A DNA stretch of 64,000 nt from Mycolicibacterium neworleansense (GTDB taxonomy: Bacteria > Actinomycetota > Actinomycetes > Mycobacteriales > Mycobacteriaceae): NCBI RefSeq assembly GCF_001245615.1, contig NZ_CWKH01000001.1, positions 1,364,001-1,428,000 on the forward strand, read 5' to 3'. The notes under the pieces are model-generated. The model was not told the DNA's origin and did not search any database. It was given only the letters and a program-made list of their open reading frames with translations. A program made the translations under genes and the position numbers. Of this stretch, positions 48,739 to 58,005 are shown one piece after another. The number at the start of each line of letters is the position of its first letter. The stretch's first letter is position 1.

Positions 48739-50294
48739 GGCTCGGCCAATGTGTCGGCGGCGGCGATGGCGTTGAGCACGGCTTTGGCCTTGTTCGCCGA
48801 CTCGTTGTACTCGTAGGGCCCGTTGGAATCGGCCACGACTCCCCCGCCCGCCTGCACGTAAGCCGTGCCGTTACGCATCAGCGCGGTGCGGATGGCGATC
48901 GCGAAGTCGGCGTTGCCCGCGAAGTCGAGGTAGCCCAGCACTCCGCCGTAGAGGCCACGCCGGGTCTTTTCGACCTCCTCGATCAGCTCCATGGCCCGCA
49001 CCTTGGGCGCCCCCGACAGGGTGCCGGCCGGGAAACATGCCGTCACCGCGTCAAGCGCGGTCTTTCCCTCGGCCAGCTCGCCGGTCACCGTGGACACCAG
49101 GTGCATCACGTGGCTGTAGCGCTCGATGTGGCTGTAGTCCTCGACCCGAACCGTGCCCGGGCGGCACACCCGACCGAGGTCGTTGCGACCCAGATCGACC
49201 AGCATCAGGTGCTCGGCGCGTTCCTTCTCGTCGGCCAGCAGTTCCTTTTCCAGCAGCACATCTTCTTCCTCGGTGCTGCCGCGCCAGCGGGTACCGGCGA
49301 TCGGGTGGGTGGTGGCCCGCCCGTCCTGCACCGTCACCAGTGCCTCGGGGCTGGAGCCGACAACCGAGAAGTCCAGTCCGCCATCGGCATCGGGGACATT
49401 GAGCAGGTACATGTACGGGCTGGGATTGGTCACCCGAAGCATCCGGTACACATCGAGAGGGTCGGCGGCGGTGTCCATCTCGAACCGCTGCGACGGCACC
49501 ACCTGGAAGGCTTCACCTGCCTCGATGTCGCCGACGAGCTTCTCCACGATCGCGGTGTACTCCTCCACCGTGCGCTGCGCACGGTGCTCGGGTACTGGGC
49601 GGCTGAACGTGGCAACCGTCGACGGCAGCGGCTGGCCGAGGGCGGTGGTCATCACATCCAGCCGGGCGACCGCGTCGTCATATGCCTCGTCGACGCGCTC
49701 GTCGGTGCCGTTCCAGTTCACCGCATTGGCGATCAGGGTGATGGTGCCCTCGTGGTGGTCGACGGCGGCGATGTCGGTGGCCAGCAGCAGCACCATGTCG
49801 GGCAGGCCGAGATCGTCGACCGCGAGATCCGGGAGCCGCTCGAGGCGGCGCACCATGTCGTAGGCGAAATACCCCACCAATCCCGACGACAGCGGGGGCA
49901 GGTCGGGCACCGCCTCGGTCTGCAGCACATCCAGGGTGGCCCGCAGCGCCGCCAACGGCTCACCGCCGCTGGGCGCGTCCTTGGGCGCCGTTCCCAGCCA
50001 TACCGCCTCGTTGTCGCGAATCGTCAGCGCCGAGGGCGCACCGGCGCCGATGAACGACCAGCGCGACCACGAGCGACCGTTTTCCGCCGACTCCAGCAGG
50101 AACGTGCCCGGACGGTTGGCAGCGAGCTTGCGGTACGCCGACAGCGGCGTCTCACTGTCGGCCAGCACCTTGCGGGTTACCGGGACCACACGGTGCTCGG
50201 CGGCCAGCGCCCGGAAATCCTCGCGCGACGTGGTGACGGCAAGCGAGGAGCCGGCGCCCGTGGACCCCGGCGCGTGGGTGGCTGTGGTTTGCAC
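48735..50294 (-). CDS. trpE: Anthranilate synthase component I
   Basis: 519 residues from a GTG at 50294 ([12 protein letters not shown]), with GGGAGA about nine bases upstream. The feedback site [12 protein letters not shown] near 65-76 is intact, and the chorismate-binding half has [21 protein letters not shown] and [22 protein letters not shown] motifs. It makes anthranilate from chorismate with the TrpG amidotransferase, which is not in this window. First gene of the cluster. Only 63 bases separate it from the divergent bcp gene, and no Trp-codon leader peptide is seen there. Confidence 0.95.
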   Translation of the reverse strand: MQTTATHAPGSTGAGSSLAVTTSREDFRALAAEHRVVPVTRKVLADSETPLSAYRKLAANRPGTFLLESAENGRSWSRWSFIGAGAPSALTIRDNEAVWLGTAPKDAPSGGEPLAALRATLDVLQTEAVPDLPPLSSGLVGYFAYDMVRRLERLPDLAVDDLGLPDMVLLLATDIAAVDHHEGTITLIANAVNWNGTDERVDEAYDDAVARLDVMTTALGQPLPSTVATFSRPVPEHRAQRTVEEYTAIVEKLVGDIEAGEAFQVVPSQRFEMDTAADPLDVYRMLRVTNPSPYMYLLNVPDADGGLDFSVVGSSPEALVTVQDGRATTHPIAGTRWRGSTEEEDVLLEKELLADEKERAEHLMLVDLGRNDLGRVCRPGTVRVEDYSHIERYSHVMHLVSTVTGELAEGKTALDAVTACFPAGTLSGAPKVRAMELIEEVEKTRRGLYGGVLGYLDFAGNADFAIAIRTALMRNGTAYVQAGGGVVADSNGPYEYNESANKAKAVLNAIAAADTLAEP

Positions 50295-50357
50295 GAGAAC
50301 AATTCTCCCAGATCGGGGCCGCGGTCCTGCCATGCAGACGGCGTAGCGTAGCCAGCC

Positions 50358-50822
50358 ATGACATCCCTGAAGACGGGTGACACCGTCGCCGAGTTCGAAC
50401 TGCCGGACCAGACCGGCACGATCCGGAGCCTGACCAGCCTGCTCGCCGACGGCCCAGTGGTGCTGTTCTTCTACCCGGCCGCCATGACTCCGGGATGCAC
50501 CAAGGAGGCCTGCCACTTCCGGGATCTGGCGGCGGAGTTCACCGCTGCTGGCGCGAGCCGGGTCGGTATCAGTACCGACCCGGTCGCCAAGCAGGCCAAG
50601 TTCGCCGACATCCAGAACTTCGACTATCCGTTGCTGTCGGACGCTGACGGCAAGGTCGCCGCTCAGTTCGGGGTGAAACGTGGCCTGCTGGGCAAGCTCA
50701 TGCCGGTCAAGCGGACCACGTTCGTCATCGACACCGATCGCACCGTTCTCGGGGTGATCTCCAGCGAGATCAGCATGGACACCCATGCCGACAAGGCGCT
50801 GGAGCTGCTCAAGGCGCGTTGA
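50358..50822 (+). CDS. bcp: Bacterioferritin comigratory protein-type peroxiredoxin
   Basis: 154 residues starting [17 protein letters not shown]. Peroxidatic C47 and resolving C52 sit in [12 protein letters not shown], the atypical 2-Cys Bcp arrangement. It reduces hydrogen and alkyl peroxides with thioredoxin-type donors. Corresponds to BcpB (Rv1608c) by position next to trpE. Its 3' end overlaps the convergent leuA by 14 bases. Confidence 0.94.
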   Translation: MTSLKTGDTVAEFELPDQTGTIRSLTSLLADGPVVLFFYPAAMTPGCTKEACHFRDLAAEFTAAGASRVGISTDPVAKQAKFADIQNFDYPLLSDADGKVAAQFGVKRGLLGKLMPVKRTTFVIDTDRTVLGVISSEISMDTHADKALELLKAR

Positions 50823-52557
50823 TCGCCCGCAGCACCGCCGCCATCGAAGCGGCGAGCACCGAGTCGCTGCGGCCGCATGCCCAGCCAGCGCGGGCGGCCG
50901 ACCGGTACTCCAGATAACTGACGGCGGTGCTGCCGATCGACTGCTGGGTCAGGCTCAGCACCTCGACGTGATGGCCGATCTCCTCGAGTGCGGCCCGCAG
51001 CGCGTCCACCGGTCCGATGCCGCGATGGCTGCTGGCCACCGTGCGCCCGTCGAGCACCAGGACCAGATCGGTGACCGCGGCCGCCCCGTCGCCGCCGGTA
51101 TGCCAGTCCTTCAGCTGCACCGGGCCCGACGGGTCGAGGTACGTCGCCTCGAACAGATCGAACAGTTCGGCGGCGGTGACCTCGGAACCGCTTTCATCGG
51201 TGTGTTCCTGGACGTGGCGAGCGAAGTCGATCTGCAGCCGGCGCGGTAATTCCAACCCGTATTCGGTGGCCAGCAGGTAGGCGATGCCGCCCTTGCCGGA
51301 CTGCGAGTTCACCCGGATCACCGCATCATAGGTCCGGCCGATATCGGCCGGATCGATCGGCAGATACGGTACCCGCCAATCGATTTCAGTTTCCGGCCGT
51401 CCGGTTGCCGCCGCGCGCCGGCGATGTTCGGCGAAACCCTTCTTGATCGCATCCTGGTGCGTCCCGGAGAACGCGGTGTGCACCATGTCCCCCACATAGG
51501 GATGGCGTTCGTGGATCGGCATGCGGGTGCAGTGCGTGACCGTTCGCGCGATCTCGTCGATGTCGGAGAAATCGATCATCGGATCGACCCCCTGGGCATG
51601 CAGATTCAGCGCCAGGGTGGCGATGTCCACATTGCCGGTGCGCTCCCCGTTGCCGAACACACATCCCTCCACCCGCTGTGCACCGGCCAGCACTGCCAGC
51701 TCGGCGCATGCGATGCCGGTCCCCCGGTCGTTGTGGGGATGCACCGACAGGATGACGCTGTCGCGGCGAGACACGTTGCGGTGCATGTACTCGATCTGGT
51801 CGGCATAGACATTCGGGGTGGCAACTTCGACGGTGGCCGGCAGATTGAGGATGACCGGACGTTCGGGCGTGGCCTGCCACAGCCCGGTCACCTCATCGCA
51901 CAGATCCAGGACGTAGTCGGGCTCGGTGAGGTTGAACACCTCCGGTGAAAACTCGAACCGCACGTTGGCCATGCCGTCTGTGTATTCGAGGACGTCTTGT
52001 GCGCCGGCCAGGATCAGCTCCCGCAGTTCGGCTCGGTCCTTGCCCAGCACGACATCGCGCCAGGTCGGAGCGGTGGCGGTGTACATGTGGATGACGACGT
52101 CGTTGCCGATGCCGCGCACCGAATCCACGGTCCGTTCGATCAGGTCGCGGCGCGCCGGGACGAACACCACGATGGTGACGTCCGGCGGGGCGATGTCGGT
52201 TTCGGCCAGGAGCCGGACGAAGTCGAAGTCCGTCTGCGAGGCGGATGGATAGCCGACCTCGATCTCCTTGTAGCCCATGGCCACCAGCAACTCGAAGAAG
52301 CGGCGCTTGCGAGCCGGGTCCATCGGCTCGGCCAGAGCCTGATTGCCGTCGCGCAGGTCGACCGGCACCCACAGCGGGGCGGTCTGGATCCGGGCGGCGG
52401 GCCAATGGCGTTGCGTCAGAGGGACTTCGACGCGGTCGTAGACGGAGGCGTAGCGATGGGACGGCATCTGGGAGTGGCGCTGACGGTTCCAGGCCGGCGC
52501 GTGCACCGGGATCTCCCCGGCCGGGGTGTCGATGGTGGGAAAAGCAGAGGTAGTCAT
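50809..52557 (-). CDS. leuA: 2-isopropylmalate synthase
   Basis: 582 residues from the ATG at 52557 ([14 protein letters not shown]). DLRDGNQAL near 72-80 and the metal-binding [11 protein letters not shown] place it in the DRE-TIM family, and the C-terminal LeuA dimer/allosteric domain is present from about 450. It condenses acetyl-CoA with 2-oxoisovalerate, the committed step of leucine synthesis, and is normally inhibited by leucine. Here it sits between trp and his, not where Rv3710 is found, and it lacks the tandem repeats of the M. tuberculosis enzyme. A leader peptide and hairpin upstream indicate control by leucine supply. Confidence 0.94.
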   Translation of the reverse strand: MTTSAFPTIDTPAGEIPVHAPAWNRQRHSQMPSHRYASVYDRVEVPLTQRHWPAARIQTAPLWVPVDLRDGNQALAEPMDPARKRRFFELLVAMGYKEIEVGYPSASQTDFDFVRLLAETDIAPPDVTIVVFVPARRDLIERTVDSVRGIGNDVVIHMYTATAPTWRDVVLGKDRAELRELILAGAQDVLEYTDGMANVRFEFSPEVFNLTEPDYVLDLCDEVTGLWQATPERPVILNLPATVEVATPNVYADQIEYMHRNVSRRDSVILSVHPHNDRGTGIACAELAVLAGAQRVEGCVFGNGERTGNVDIATLALNLHAQGVDPMIDFSDIDEIARTVTHCTRMPIHERHPYVGDMVHTAFSGTHQDAIKKGFAEHRRRAAATGRPETEIDWRVPYLPIDPADIGRTYDAVIRVNSQSGKGGIAYLLATEYGLELPRRLQIDFARHVQEHTDESGSEVTAAELFDLFEATYLDPSGPVQLKDWHTGGDGAAAVTDLVLVLDGRTVASSHRGIGPVDALRAALEEIGHHVEVLSLTQQSIGSTAVSYLEYRSAARAGWACGRSDSVLAASMAAVLRAINAP

Positions 52558-52585
52558 GAGAGCGCTTTCGGTCGGATTGAAGGTT

Positions 52586-52624
52586 CGACCGGCGCGACAC
52601 AGCCCCACGGCAGGGGGCCGGTCG
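52586..52624 (-). promoter_or_regulatory. leuA leader: Attenuator-like hairpin between leader peptide and leuA
   Basis: On the minus strand CGACCGG pairs with CCGGTCG (outer stem, plus coordinates 52618-52624 and 52586-52592) and GGCCCC with GGGGC (inner stem, 52614-52619 and 52602-52606). The last codons of the leader ORF contain GGGGCC, which can instead pair with the same GGCCCC. The two foldings exclude each other, as in ribosome-mediated attenuation. There is no clear T-run, so it may act on translation or use a factor-dependent stop. Confidence 0.55.
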
Positions 52625-52626
52625 AT

Positions 52627-52668
52627 TCAGGCCCCGCCGCGGCGGCTAAGGAGCAGAACGCGCGTCAT
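52627..52668 (-). CDS. leuA leader peptide with three consecutive Leu codons
   Basis: ATG ACG CGC GTT CTG CTC CTT AGC CGC CGC GGC GGG GCC TGA encodes MTRVLLLSRRGGA, 13 residues, ending 69 bases before the leuA ATG. Three successive leucine codons in a short ORF before leuA are the mark of leucine attenuation, reported for leuA in actinobacteria. The ATG is 9 bases after TATAGT (plus 52678-52683), so the transcript probably starts at or within a few bases of it and the peptide is leaderless or nearly so. Confidence 0.75.
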   Translation of the reverse strand: MTRVLLLSRRGGA

Positions 52669-52677
52669 GATGGGTAG

Positions 52678-52683
52678 ACTATA
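52678..52683 (-). promoter_or_regulatory. -10 element (TATAGT) for leuA leader
   Basis: TATAGT on the minus strand closely matches the mycobacterial TANNNT consensus. A start about seven bases downstream falls next to the leader-peptide ATG. The region overlaps the promoter of the divergent FadR-type regulator at 52715, and a direct repeat TGTCTACTTGTCTG (minus strand, about 52696-52709) lies next to it, a possible operator. Confidence 0.5.
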
Positions 52684-52714
52684 CACAACTCCTCAGACAA
52701 GTAGACAGGTTTCG

Positions 52715-53386
52715 ATGACCTCCCGAGTTCAGCGTCACCCGCTGGCGACCCAGACCGCCCAGCTCCTCCTGACGCGCATCCGCCAGGGCGAATGGCCACT
52801 GGGCCATCGACTTCCCGGCGAGACCACCCTGGCGGCCCAGCTCGGGGTGGGCCGCTCCACCCTGCGCGAAGCGATCCGCGAACTGTCCGGCAAGGGGGTG
52901 CTGGAGAGCCGTCAAGGCGCCGGGGTGTTCGTCACCGCGCTGGATGCCGCCGAGGACTGGGACACCGTGCTGCGCCGCGCCACCATCGTGTCGGTGATCG
53001 AGGCCCGCATCGCCATCGAAGCCGAGGGCGCCGCGTTGGCCGCCACCCGGCGCACCCCCGCCGATCTGCGGGCCATCCGCCGCACCCTGGCCGCCCGCGG
53101 TGTGGTGGGACAGTCCGTACCAGATCATGTCGACGCGGATATGGCATTCCACCGCACGGTGATCGCCGCGGCGCACAACGAGGTGCTGATCCAGCTGTTC
53201 GACGCCTTCCTGCCCCGGTTGCGGCTGGCGATGATCGACATGCTCAAAATCCGGCCGATCGCGTCCGAACCCTGCGATCACGAACTGCACCAACAGCTGG
53301 CCGACGCGATCATCGCCCGCGATCCCGAGGGTGCCGCCGCCGCCAGCAGAACCCACCTGAGCTCATTGAAGGAGTCTTTCGCATGA
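52715..53386 (+). CDS. FadR/GntR-family transcriptional regulator (FCD domain)
   Basis: 223 residues from the ATG at 52715 (MTSRVQRHPLATQ). Winged helix at about 8-72 (LPGETTLAAQLGVGRSTLREAIRELSGKGVLESRQG) cited by its recognition core STLREAIREL. The all-helical FCD domain follows, with metal/ligand residues in DADMAFHR, CDHELHQQL and SRTHLS. FCD regulators bind small organic acids or metals. It overlaps the ABC ATPase start by four bases and is divergent from leuA, so it may control both directions. Ligand unknown. Confidence 0.9.
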   Translation: MTSRVQRHPLATQTAQLLLTRIRQGEWPLGHRLPGETTLAAQLGVGRSTLREAIRELSGKGVLESRQGAGVFVTALDAAEDWDTVLRRATIVSVIEARIAIEAEGAALAATRRTPADLRAIRRTLAARGVVGQSVPDHVDADMAFHRTVIAAAHNEVLIQLFDAFLPRLRLAMIDMLKIRPIASEPCDHELHQQLADAIIARDPEGAAAASRTHLSSLKESFA

Positions 53387-54180
53387 CCCCGGTCCTCGAC
53401 ATCGCCGATGTGACCTTCCGCCGCGACGGCAAGCAGATCATCGACGGCATCTCACTGACCGTGCGGGCTGGTGAGCACTGGGCCCTGCTGGGGCCCAACG
53501 GTGCCGGCAAGAGCACTCTGCTGGGTTTCTGTGCCGCCGTGACGTTTCCGACCACCGGGACCGTGCATGTGCTCGGCGGCCGGATGGGCCGCACCGATCT
53601 GGCGGTGCTGCGGCGATCGATCGGCCATGTGAATCCCCGGCACCGGCTGCAGTATCCGCTCACGGTGCGTGAGGTGGTGCTCACCGGCATCACCGCCACC
53701 ATCGACATCGCGGCGCACTGGACGCCGACGGCTGAGCAGGCGCGCCGGGCCGATGAACTGATCGACACCGTGGGGCTGTCGCCCCGGGCCGACGCGATCT
53801 GGCCCACGCTGTCCCAGGGTGAGCGCGGCCGCACCTTGATCGCGCGGGCATTGATCGCCGACCCGCGGCTGCTCTTGTTGGACGAGCCCACCACCGGTCT
53901 CGACGTCGCGGCGCGCGAACAACTGCTGGAAACCCTTGACACACTGGACGACTCGCACCCCGAGATGGCCTCGATCCTGGTCACGCACCATCTCGAGGAA
54001 CTTCCCACCAGCACCACGCACGCGCTGTTGATCTCGCAGGGGCGCACCGTGGCCAGCGGGCCGGCTCTGGACGTGGTCAACACCGATCACGTCAGCGAGG
54101 CCTTCGCGCATCCCGTGGTGGTCGGGTATCAGGACGGCCGCTGGAGCGCGCGCGCCAAGGCAAGCTCGCGGGTGCTCTAG
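53383..54180 (+). CDS. ABC transporter ATP-binding protein without partner
   Basis: 265 residues from the ATG at 53383 (MTPVLDIADVTFR), overlapping the regulator stop as ATGA with GGAG upstream. Walker A GPNGAGKST, signature LSQGERGRTLIARAL, Walker B LLLLDEPTTGLD and H-loop VTHHLEEL are all intact, so it should hydrolyse ATP. The sequence HVNPRHRLQYPLTVREVV resembles the ModF/iron-type cytosolic ATPases more than classical importers. No permease or binding protein is adjacent. Its TAG is shared in CTAG with the convergent restriction gene. Role unknown. Confidence 0.85.
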   Translation: MTPVLDIADVTFRRDGKQIIDGISLTVRAGEHWALLGPNGAGKSTLLGFCAAVTFPTTGTVHVLGGRMGRTDLAVLRRSIGHVNPRHRLQYPLTVREVVLTGITATIDIAAHWTPTAEQARRADELIDTVGLSPRADAIWPTLSQGERGRTLIARALIADPRLLLLDEPTTGLDVAAREQLLETLDTLDDSHPEMASILVTHHLEELPTSTTHALLISQGRTVASGPALDVVNTDHVSEAFAHPVVVGYQDGRWSARAKASSRVL

Positions 54181-55184
54181 GCCTGACGCTCAGGCTCCGA
54201 CGGCATGTTGCGACGCCGCCGCGCCTCACGGTGCCGAGTGACCGGTGTGGTGTCGATGACGCGGTTGACCATGGTCGCCAGAAAACGCGAGGGCTGCAGC
54301 TCGGGCGGCACGGTGTCATGCCGGATCGCGATGTCCGGTAATGCCGCCATTGCCTCGTCGACGGCAGCGGTAGCGACATCCACGATCTCGAACAGGGTGT
54401 CCGGCTCGGCCTTCTCGATGCTGTCGACTTCCTCGTCGGCGGCCTCGGTGACCTCGGAGTCGTAGTCGATCATCACCAGCGCCACGGCGTGATAGGCATC
54501 GTCCTCGGTGCCGAGCTTGCCCAGCAGGTCGATCAGCCACTCGGCCTTGTCCGGTTCGGTGCTCAGGATCGTCGAGCGCAGGCCGTAGACGAACCCGAGC
54601 GCCGACAACGGGTGGCGCAGTCGCAGGTTCTTGGCATCGCCGTAGCTTTCCTCGACCCGGTTGGCGGCGTTCTTGCCGAAGCTGGAGTCCATGCGTTTGG
54701 TGCTGATCAGCAATTCCGGACCGGTGTCCCAGTCCGACATCACCACGTCGACCTGCTTCATGTAGTGCTTGCCCAGCACACTGGCGCTCGACGCGGCAAC
54801 GCCTTTCATCGACCGCTTCAGGCGTTGCTCGATGAGGTGGCGTTCCTTTTGCGGCAACGCCTCCAGGAGACTGGCGATGGCGCTGGGCATGATCCGCGGA
54901 TCGGTGGCCCTGGGCCACACCGCGTCCGGATCGAATCCGGCGCGCCGCAACTCATACGCCAACCACACATCGAGAGCCAGTGCCGGGACCCCGGTGGTCG
55001 ACGGGGCATCCAGGTACAACGGCACCCCGAGCAGTTTGCGCAGCACCCGAAAATCGGGAACGAAACTCAACTCGCCGGCCACCCGGGCCCAGGGATTGGT
55101 GTGCACGCCCGCCGGTGCCGCGTCGGCCACAATGCGGTCGAAGATGGCCCACGCAGTGGCTTTGGTCGATGGTTCAGCGGGCAC
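54177..55184 (-). CDS. Type II restriction endonuclease, XamI-like
   Basis: 335 residues starting MPAEPSTKATAWAIFDR. The block DVVMSDWDTGPELLISTKRM at about 143-162 fits a PD-(D/E)xK nuclease core (Asp, then a strand ending STK), and SFGKNAANRVEESYGDAK follows. The gene overlaps the 3' end of an N6-adenine methyltransferase by 11 bases, the usual restriction-modification arrangement. I recall XamI-family proteins with this look in mycobacteria; the assignment and the recognition sequence (XamI cuts GTCGAC) need checking. A second domain of unclear role makes up the acidic C-terminal third. Confidence 0.72.
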   Translation of the reverse strand: MPAEPSTKATAWAIFDRIVADAAPAGVHTNPWARVAGELSFVPDFRVLRKLLGVPLYLDAPSTTGVPALALDVWLAYELRRAGFDPDAVWPRATDPRIMPSAIASLLEALPQKERHLIEQRLKRSMKGVAASSASVLGKHYMKQVDVVMSDWDTGPELLISTKRMDSSFGKNAANRVEESYGDAKNLRLRHPLSALGFVYGLRSTILSTEPDKAEWLIDLLGKLGTEDDAYHAVALVMIDYDSEVTEAADEEVDSIEKAEPDTLFEIVDVATAAVDEAMAALPDIAIRHDTVPPELQPSRFLATMVNRVIDTTPVTRHREARRRRNMPSEPERQA

Positions 55185-56820
55185 GCCGAGACCTTACCGT
55201 CCGGCGTGTCGCCAATGAATCGCGCGCCGTCCGAACGGGTTCCAGGACGATTCGAGTTGCCAGCCCCAGGGCGTCGTCGACAACGTGAGTCGCCTCGAGC
55301 AACTTGCCACGCTCCAGCAGCGCCGCGACGCGCCGCCGCACCGCACGCAACTCGTCGGCGCGGGCGGCCACCAGATCGGGCGACGGGACCAGCCAGCGGT
55401 CGGCCTCGCGAGGTTCGATCTTGAGGATGCCGCCACCGTACGAGCGGCCGACGATCTCGGCGTGCAGCACCGTCACCGAGTTCAGGGCCGCCAGTCCCAG
55501 CAGGTCACGCCCGAGCGTGCGCACCTCGTCGCGCAGGTACACGCCGTGCACCGAGTTGAGGTGGTGCGCCTTGGCTCGATTGGTGACCAACCGCGGGGTG
55601 TCGGCATTCATGCAGGTCAGCAGCAGGTCAGCCGGATTCACCAGGGGCACCTGATACCAGGGCCGGCGCACCCGGCACTTATAAGCCAGATGCACACCGG
55701 CGGCGTGACCGGCGTCGATGTAGCGCTGAGCCGCAGCAGATGGGTTCCCGGCCGGACGGAACAGGTGGATCGACCGCCCGTCCTCCCCCAGCCTGGCCAA
55801 CTGCTCGGCGGACAGGGTCAGGCCGCGCAGGTGAGCGCTGCCGGGTGGGGATAGCGGCAGTAGATCGGTGCGGCGCAGTCCGAGTGCCTGCACCCGTTCT
55901 GGGGACAGCGCGAAGAAGCTGTTGTTGCCGGTCACCATGCCCAGCGTGGTGTCACCCCAGGTTTCCAGCATCGAGAAGTGACCGTCGTCGTGCAGGCCGT
56001 GGATGGTATCCACCGGCGCGTTGCCGATCAGGCCGCTGACCCACTTGTCGGCGGGATCGCGTGGCGACCAACGCCGTTGTGCAAGTTCAGATGTCAGCGA
56101 AGCCGCATTGCGAGCCCGATGGATGATCGCGTGCCCACACGGCCCGCCACCGTAGCCATCGGCGAGCAACAGCACCACGTCGGCTTCGGCTTCGGGGAAC
56201 ACCTGCTCGTCGAACATCACCAACTCGACACTGGCGAAGCGGTCGAACAAGAACTTCCGCACGGCCGCCGCGTAGTTCACACTCAGCAGCTCGGCAGGCA
56301 GCACCAGCGCCAGGCGGCCGCCCGGCTTGAGAAACAGCGCGGCGTGCACGGTGAACGCCGCCCAACTCGATGCCAGCCCCGACAGCGTGACCCCGGCCTT
56401 GAGCGCGGCCCGGCGCGACTGTGCCCGGGTGGCGCCCCGGAACTCCTGATAGCGGATGTAGGGCGGGTTGCCGATCACCGCCGTGTACGCGGCCCGCGGC
56501 TCGACGGCGAAGAAATCCGCGGTCCGGATCTGCGCCCGGCCTCCTGCCTCGGTCACGCGGCGGCGCGCCATAGCCGCGCTGGACCGGTGGATCTCGATGC
56601 CGTGCAGCTCGGGGTCTTCGGCACCGAGATCCTGCAGCCGGCGGGTGGCCGCAATCAGAAATGCCGCGTCCCCGGCCGAGGGCTCCAGAATCCGCTCATC
56701 AGCCGATCGCACAGCCCACTGCGCGAGGTAGTCGGTGATCTGTGCCGGCGTGAAGAAGGCACCGCGCGCTTTGCGGGCTTCGGCAGAATCGCCGTCGGCG
56801 CGCACTCCGGTGTCGGTCAC
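55174..56820 (-). CDS. N6-adenine DNA methyltransferase of a type II restriction-modification system
   Basis: 548 residues from a GTG at 56820 (TDTGVRADGDSAEAR). Motif X GAFFTPAQITDYL, motif I ILEPSAGDAAFLI and catalytic motif IV NPPYIRYQEF appear in the gamma-class order of M.TaqI-like enzymes; the C-terminal half, about 270-500, should be the target-recognition domain. It methylates adenine in the host sequence that the partner nuclease would cut. Begins 52 bases after hisI, same strand, so it may be read from the his operon. The start codon is not certain, as the ribosome-binding site is weak. Confidence 0.88.
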   Translation of the reverse strand: MTDTGVRADGDSAEARKARGAFFTPAQITDYLAQWAVRSADERILEPSAGDAAFLIAATRRLQDLGAEDPELHGIEIHRSSAAMARRRVTEAGGRAQIRTADFFAVEPRAAYTAVIGNPPYIRYQEFRGATRAQSRRAALKAGVTLSGLASSWAAFTVHAALFLKPGGRLALVLPAELLSVNYAAAVRKFLFDRFASVELVMFDEQVFPEAEADVVLLLADGYGGGPCGHAIIHRARNAASLTSELAQRRWSPRDPADKWVSGLIGNAPVDTIHGLHDDGHFSMLETWGDTTLGMVTGNNSFFALSPERVQALGLRRTDLLPLSPPGSAHLRGLTLSAEQLARLGEDGRSIHLFRPAGNPSAAAQRYIDAGHAAGVHLAYKCRVRRPWYQVPLVNPADLLLTCMNADTPRLVTNRAKAHHLNSVHGVYLRDEVRTLGRDLLGLAALNSVTVLHAEIVGRSYGGGILKIEPREADRWLVPSPDLVAARADELRAVRRRVAALLERGKLLEATHVVDDALGLATRIVLEPVRTARDSLATRRTVRSRRAR

Positions 56821-56872
56821 CCCGCCATTGTCATCGACACCACCGACAAGCCCGGGGACCGCAACGCCGCGG

Positions 56873-57223
56873 CTAGTCCTCAGCCGCCAGCAACTGGTCG
56901 GCGTCGAAGCACGTGTGAGCGCCGGTGTGGCACGCTGCCCCCGTCTGATCGACTTCCAGCAGCACGGTGTCGCCGTCGCAGTCCAGGCGAACGGAGTGCA
57001 CATACTGGGTGTGCCCAGAGGTCAGGCCTTTGACCCACTGCTCGCCGCGGGACCGCGAAAAATAGGTGGCCTCACGGGTTTCCAGGGTGCGGGCCAGCGC
57101 GTCGTCGTCCATCCAGGCGACCATGAGCACCTGACCCGTGGAGCGTTCCTGCGCCACCGCACTGAACAAGCCTTCGGCGTTGCGCTTCAACCGCGACGCG
57201 ATGGCTGGGTCGAGAGCGCTCAT
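56873..57223 (-). CDS. hisI: Phosphoribosyl-AMP cyclohydrolase
   Basis: 116 residues, the single-domain HisI form. Metal ligands DCDGDT and Cys in [10 protein letters not shown] are present, with [25 protein letters not shown] typical near 35-59 (core WMDDDAL). Opens the purine ring of PR-AMP in histidine synthesis. HisE is not fused and not in this window. Overlaps hisF by four bases. Confidence 0.95.
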   Translation of the reverse strand: MSALDPAIASRLKRNAEGLFSAVAQERSTGQVLMVAWMDDDALARTLETREATYFSRSRGEQWVKGLTSGHTQYVHSVRLDCDGDTVLLEVDQTGAACHTGAHTCFDADQLLAAED

Positions 57224-58005
57224 CGGACGGTGATCCCTTCAGCCGCCATCGCAGCCTTCACCTGACCGATCGTCAGCTCCCGGAAGTGGAACACGCTGGC
57301 GGCCAGCACCGCATCGGCGCCGGCCTGCACCGCCGGTGCGAAATCACCCACTGCACCGGCACCACCGCTGGCGATCACCGGGACGGCCACCGCCGCCCGC
57401 ACCGCGCGCAGCATCGGCAGGTCGAACCCGGCCTTGGTGCCGTCGCGGTCCATCGAGTTGAGCAGGATCTCGCCTACGCCGAGTTCGGCGCCGCGCGCCG
57501 CCCACTCGATCGCATCGATGCCGGCGCCGCGGCGCCCACCGTGAGTGGTCACCTCCCACCCCGACGGGGTGGGCTGATCGCCGGCCGGCACGGTGCGCGC
57601 GTCGACGCTGAGCACGATGCACTGGGAACCGAACTGCCGCGCCAGCTCGGCCAGCAGTTCGGGCCGGGCGATCGCCGCGGTGTTGACCGACACCTTGTCC
57701 GCGCCGGCGCGCAGCAGCACGTCGACGTCGTCGACGGAGCGGACGCCACCACCGACGGTCAGCGGGATGAACACCTGTTCGGCGGTGCGCTTGACCACCT
57801 CGAGCATGGTGGACCGGCCCGAGGAGGACGCGGTGACGTCGAGGAACGTCAGCTCGTCGGCGCCCTCGGCGTCGTACGCGGCCGCGAGTTCGACGGGATC
57901 CCCCGCATCGCGCAGGTTCTCGAAGTTGACCCCCTTGACCACCCGGCCGGCGTCGACGTCGAGGCACGGGATGATCCTCGTTGCGACATCACTGATGGTG
58001 CTCAC
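57220..58005 (-). CDS. hisF: Imidazole glycerol phosphate synthase cyclase subunit
   Basis: 261 residues from a GTG at 58005 ([17 protein letters not shown]) with GGAGG seven bases upstream. Catalytic Asp residues lie in [14 protein letters not shown] and [18 protein letters not shown] binds phosphate. With HisH it makes IGP and AICAR. The start overlaps the impA stop as GTGA. Confidence 0.96.
   Translation of the reverse strand: MSTISDVATRIIPCLDVDAGRVVKGVNFENLRDAGDPVELAAAYDAEGADELTFLDVTASSSGRSTMLEVVKRTAEQVFIPLTVGGGVRSVDDVDVLLRAGADKVSVNTAAIARPELLAELARQFGSQCIVLSVDARTVPAGDQPTPSGWEVTTHGGRRGAGIDAIEWAARGAELGVGEILLNSMDRDGTKAGFDLPMLRAVRAAVAVPVIASGGAGAVGDFAPAVQAGADAVLAASVFHFRELTIGQVKAAMAAEGITVR

Noticed and set aside
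48618..50351. 577-residue plus-strand frame opposite trpE
   Set aside because: Antisense of a confident trpE; no coding features of its own.
50295..50357. Trp leader peptide before trpE
   Set aside because: The 63-base gap has no short ORF with Trp codons.
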